8,143 nucleotides of DNA, from the NCBI GenBank assembly GCA_002712045.1, contig PARX01000017.1:11826-19968 (forward strand). The letters are read 5' to 3'. The notes under the pieces are model-generated. The model did no database searches, was not told where the DNA came from, and saw only the letters and a list, made by a program, of their open reading frames with translations. The position numbers were made by a program, and so were the translations under genes. Positions within the stretch are counted from its first letter, which is position 1. Each line of letters starts with the position of its first letter. The DNA is from Paracoccaceae bacterium (lineage in GTDB: Bacteria > Pseudomonadota > Alphaproteobacteria > Rhodobacterales > Rhodobacteraceae). Positions 5,404-8,143 of this stretch are shown here, one piece after another.

Positions 5404-7092
5404 ATGCAATCAATATTAGATCGGCTTCGTAGTATCCGCGCAAGTAATCTCATTTTTCTTGCGGTAGCCCCAATCCTTATTTATCTGATTTTCTCTTCAA
5501 GAAATTATGCGCCAGCTTTATATTCAGTGCTCGGTATCGAGGAAAATGCTGGAAGTTTGTTTTTATCATTCTTGTTGTTGGTTTCTGCTGGTATGTTTGG
5601 CCTAATTGGGAGCATCTCTCTTTCCAGTTCTACAAGACCAGATTTGCTTCAAGGGTTTGTAGAAAGATATCGTAAGAGGGCCATAATATTTTTTATAGCC
5701 CAGCTTGTTTTACTGGTGGTTTTAGCTTTTTTTGAGATAACGGATAATTATTTTGTTTCAGTGGCAATAAACTCAGCTGATCCAAGGACTGTTGACTGGA
5801 TTATAATGTCAGATAAATCTTTTATTTTAGAGCCTAATTTTCAAAGTGCGCTGTTAGAAAACTCTAGGACATATTTAAAATTACTAGTTGTATTTAATCT
5901 TTTTTCTTTAGCATTTGTATTCTTAAAAAATAGTCTTCACAAATCTCTTTTCATGAAAAGCATTATATTTCTGTTAGTACTGATTAATTTTTCAGGAATG
6001 TTTTATGTTTTAATGATTGCGCATGCGGGATTTGCAGTCGGTATAATGATCACTTTGAGAGCAGCTTTTTTTGCTTATATTGGTGCGTCGATTTTAGGGT
6101 TGGTTTGGGCTTTATTAGTGAACTTAAAACCTTCTAGAAGGTCTTCATATACATTTTCAATACTAGGAATTTCCTTAATTCTTTTGGGTATATTTTATAC
6201 AACTAGACCCCATGAAGAAATCGTATTAGCTGGTACACTTGAAGGAAAGATCGGAATAGTTGCTGGTACTCCACAATCAGTAACCGATATAATTCGATAC
6301 GGTGAGTTTCAGAATTTAGAAGGCGCTAAATCATTTAAGATTCGATCAATGGCTACCACTGAGCAAGCGTTGACAAGTTTAGAAAAGGGACGAGTATCAG
6401 CGATCGTAATAGAAGCAGATAAGGTAGGAAATCTTCCCATATTATGGAGCACTGACTATCTATCTAAATTCAATAAAACAATGGCAACCATAGGTTTTGT
6501 GTTAGGTGGGCTATCTATACTTCTGATGGCCATTGGGCTTCTGACAAATGCACATCCATTAGCAGTATTTTCAGATTTTTTTGTCGACACGATACGAGGT
6601 ATTCCAATGCTTGTTATTATTTTATACGTTGGTTTGCCTTTAGCTGGAGCAATTAAGAGTGCCTCGGCGGGCTTAATTGATATGCAGATGATGACTCGTG
6701 GGATAATTGCTATTGCTATTGGTTATTCGGCTTACATGGCAGAAATTTTTAGAGCTGGGATTGAGGCCATTCCAAAAGGTCAAATAGAAGCGGCACGTAC
6801 TTTGGGCTTAAGAGAATGGCATGTTGCTAGATTTGTGATCGTTCCTCAAGCAATCGCTATTGTTTTACCTGCTCTAGGTAATGAGTTCATTGCGATGTTA
6901 AAAGATACCTCTTTAGTTTCCATATTATCAGTTAGAGATTTGACTCAGCGAATGCGCGAGTTTCAAGCTCAAAGCTTTCTTGTTTTTGAACCCTTCAATT
7001 CAGCTGCATTAGTTTATCTTCTTCTTACTTTAATTGCTGCTTCTGGCATAAAATCCCTTGATAAGATTATTAATAAAGGTCGCTCTGATTGA
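5404..7092 (+). CDS. Amino-acid ABC transporter permease (HisM type) with a large N-terminal extension and an inserted binding-protein-like segment
   Basis: This is an inner-membrane subunit that forms the translocation path for the substrate delivered by the preceding binding protein. The C-terminal part (about 385-552) is a clear MetI/HisM-type domain: TIRGIPMLV (396-404) and the EAA loop EIFRAGIEAIPKGQIEAARTLG (447-468) with VPQA (480-483), which couples to the ATPase. Classical HisM/HisQ permeases have about 220-250 residues; this one has 562. Residues 1-206 add about five membrane segments (near 13-30, 50-72, 93-112, 157-174, 184-206). Residues 212-240 look like the usual first permease helix (GIMITLRAAFF...). 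A further helix (251-266) and a non-membrane segment (about 276-350) come before the remaining helices. AAGGA (5395-5399) precedes the ATG by 4 bases. The stop overlaps the next gene's start. No ATPase gene is in the window. Confidence 0.9.
   Translation: MQSILDRLRSIRASNLIFLAVAPILIYLIFSSRNYAPALYSVLGIEENAGSLFLSFLLLVSAGMFGLIGSISLSSSTRPDLLQGFVERYRKRAIIFFIAQLVLLVVLAFFEITDNYFVSVAINSADPRTVDWIIMSDKSFILEPNFQSALLENSRTYLKLLVVFNLFSLAFVFLKNSLHKSLFMKSIIFLLVLINFSGMFYVLMIAHAGFAVGIMITLRAAFFAYIGASILGLVWALLVNLKPSRRSSYTFSILGISLILLGIFYTTRPHEEIVLAGTLEGKIGIVAGTPQSVTDIIRYGEFQNLEGAKSFKIRSMATTEQALTSLEKGRVSAIVIEADKVGNLPILWSTDYLSKFNKTMATIGFVLGGLSILLMAIGLLTNAHPLAVFSDFFVDTIRGIPMLVIILYVGLPLAGAIKSASAGLIDMQMMTRGIIAIAIGYSAYMAEIFRAGIEAIPKGQIEAARTLGLREWHVARFVIVPQAIAIVLPALGNEFIAMLKDTSLVSILSVRDLTQRMREFQAQSFLVFEPFNSAALVYLLLTLIAASGIKSLDKIINKGRSD
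6229..6453 (+). other. Putative solute-binding-protein-like lobe inside the permease
   Basis: Permease residues 276-350 lie between predicted membrane helices and read like the second lobe of a family-3 binding protein. There is a strand with KIGIVAGTPQSV (282-293), then about 25 residues, then EQALTSLEKGRVSAIVIEAD (320-339). The binding protein encoded just upstream has the same order: KLASQNGTT, then NAVIAVQNGDVDGVIID (165-181). Similarity by eye covers the Gly-Thr loop and the amphipathic helix followed by Gly-x-Val and a hydrophobic strand ending in an acidic residue. It is one lobe only, so a complete ligand-binding cleft is not expected. Confidence 0.5.
7075..7079 (+). promoter_or_regulatory. 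Ribosome binding site (AAAGG) for the TTG-initiated oxidoreductase
   Basis: AAAGG lies within the last codons of the permease gene, 9 bases before the proposed TTG start at 7089. The oxidoreductase frame has a TGA stop directly before that TTG (7086-7088), so initiation cannot be further upstream. Confidence 0.5.
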
Positions 7093-8143
7093 ATCTAAAG
7101 CCAGATAACAATGATCCAATTTACGTAAAAACTTGGTATGATGATAATAAGATAGAAAGTGTTCCAAGTACATCAGTGCTGAAAAGTCAAAGCTGTGAGG
7201 TACTGATTGTTGGTGGTGGCTTAGCGGGCTTATGTTTATTACAGAACTTACTTGAAAAAGGTATTGATGCTCTTTTAGTAGAAGCAAATGAAATTGGTCA
7301 AAGCGCTTCGGGTAGGAATGGTGGTTTTTGTACACCGGGTTGGGCTCTTTCAGATCAAAAAATTTCTGACCTAGTTGGGACAGATGCTGCAGAGAAATTA
7401 AATCAATTTTCTATTGAGGGTTACCAATGGATGGAAAGGCGTTTTGTTTCAGAAGATTATGAATCTGTAGGTGCAAAAAAAGGAGTTCTTTCTGTATCTT
7501 TATCTGGCAACCCAACTAATATGGAGCAGGAAGACTCAAGGTTACTTCTTAAGGATGAGCTCCAAAAACATTTAAAAACAGAGAAGTATAAGTTCGGCTA
7601 TTTAAATAATGAAGGATATCAATTCAATCCGTTGAATTTCTTGGAGTGTCTAAAATCTGAAATATTAAAAACTAATAAAAGAATATTCACGAGATCTAAG
7701 GTGCTCTCCGTCGAAACGCTCAAGGATTATTCAATTATTAAAGTGAATAATAATAGTATATCAATAAAAGCAAAAAAACTGGTCTTTGCAACAGGTGGGT
7801 ATGGAGGTCATGAAACTGGGAAAATATCGAAAACTATTTTACCAATTCAAACTTATATCGCAGTAACGTCACCGTTGGCATCATGTCAAAGAGAGATTAT
7901 TAATTGTGATTGGGCCATTTACGATACTCGAAGAGCGGGGAATTATTATCGGATTCTGTCAGATAACAGATTATTATGGGGCCATAGTATTACTGCAATC
8001 GGCACCAGAAGTATAAATAAAATAAAACAAAACGCTTTAAAGGATATTGTATCAGTTTTTCCGAGTTTGTTATGGAACGCTTCGAAAGATGTAGAGCTTA
8101 AAATTGATTATGCCTGGTCTGGAAGCATGGCCTATGCCTCACA
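7089..8143 (+). CDS. FAD-dependent amine/amino-acid oxidoreductase (DAO/OrdL-PuuB type), 3' end outside window
   Basis: This flavoenzyme is expected to oxidise a C-N bond of an amino acid or amine, with the cluster's transporter supplying the substrate. The 351 visible residues are an uninterrupted frame. The FAD dinucleotide-binding motif VGGGLAG is at 41-47, with Glu65 at the end of the second strand to bind ribose. SGRNGGF (74-80) is the FAD loop typical of the gamma-glutamylputrescine oxidase-like group. LVFATGGYGG (231-240) is the second FAD-contact strand. DTRRAGNYYRI (279-289) with NRLLWG (293-298), and YAWSG (341-345), match the catalytic-domain pattern. The start is a TTG overlapping the permease TGA in the sequence TTGA, and the N-terminal DNNDPIYVKTWYDD segment resembles that of relatives. 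Later starts (such as GTG at 7176) would remove it. About 70-90 C-terminal residues are probably missing. The exact substrate is unknown. Confidence 0.88.
   Translation, partial: MNLKPDNNDPIYVKTWYDDNKIESVPSTSVLKSQSCEVLIVGGGLAGLCLLQNLLEKGIDALLVEANEIGQSASGRNGGFCTPGWALSDQKISDLVGTDAAEKLNQFSIEGYQWMERRFVSEDYESVGAKKGVLSVSLSGNPTNMEQEDSRLLLKDELQKHLKTEKYKFGYLNNEGYQFNPLNFLECLKSEILKTNKRIFTRSKVLSVETLKDYSIIKVNNNSISIKAKKLVFATGGYGGHETGKISKTILPIQTYIAVTSPLASCQREIINCDWAIYDTRRAGNYYRILSDNRLLWGHSITAIGTRSINKIKQNALKDIVSVFPSLLWNASKDVELKIDYAWSGSMAYAS

Noticed and set aside
7030..7335. 101-residue open frame on the minus strand, rich in His and Ser
   Set aside because: It is antisense to the permease end and to the FAD-binding motif of the oxidoreductase. 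It has no domain and its composition is that of a shadow.

Overview
The window is an AT-rich stretch of bacterial chromosome that looks alphaproteobacterial, most likely a marine Rhodobacterales-like lineage. This is inferred from three things. It has a class I lysyl-tRNA synthetase, which in bacteria is typical of alphaproteobacteria and spirochaetes. A TerB-fold gene and a DUF4864 gene flank that synthetase. The nadD-dacB pair also fits, with a PBP4 whose mature N-terminus carries a 'PVPRP' segment. There is no sign of phage, insertion sequences, CRISPR arrays, tRNA or rRNA.

Layout from left to right. The 3' part of nadD (NAD biosynthesis) is followed after 8 bases by dacB (PBP4-type D-Ala-D-Ala carboxypeptidase/endopeptidase). 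dacB converges on a minus-strand TerB-fold gene, with one base between the two stop codons. A short divergent promoter region of about 98 bases separates the TerB gene from lysK (class I LysRS). A small secreted DUF4864 protein follows lysK. After 136 non-coding bases comes a plus-strand transport and catabolism cluster: a periplasmic amino-acid binding protein, a 13-bp intergenic hairpin, an unusually large 562-residue permease, and an FAD-dependent amine/amino-acid oxidoreductase cut by the window end. The oxidoreductase appears to start at a TTG that overlaps the permease stop codon.

The left half is ordinary housekeeping. The most interesting part is the right-hand cluster. Its permease has a membrane-embedded N-terminal extension and, inside the polypeptide, a roughly 75-residue segment resembling one lobe of a family-3 solute-binding protein. 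No ATPase gene is visible here. The likely logic is that the binding protein captures a polar amino acid or amine, the permease (with an ATPase from elsewhere) imports it, and the coupled FAD enzyme oxidises it. The substrate cannot be read from the sequence.
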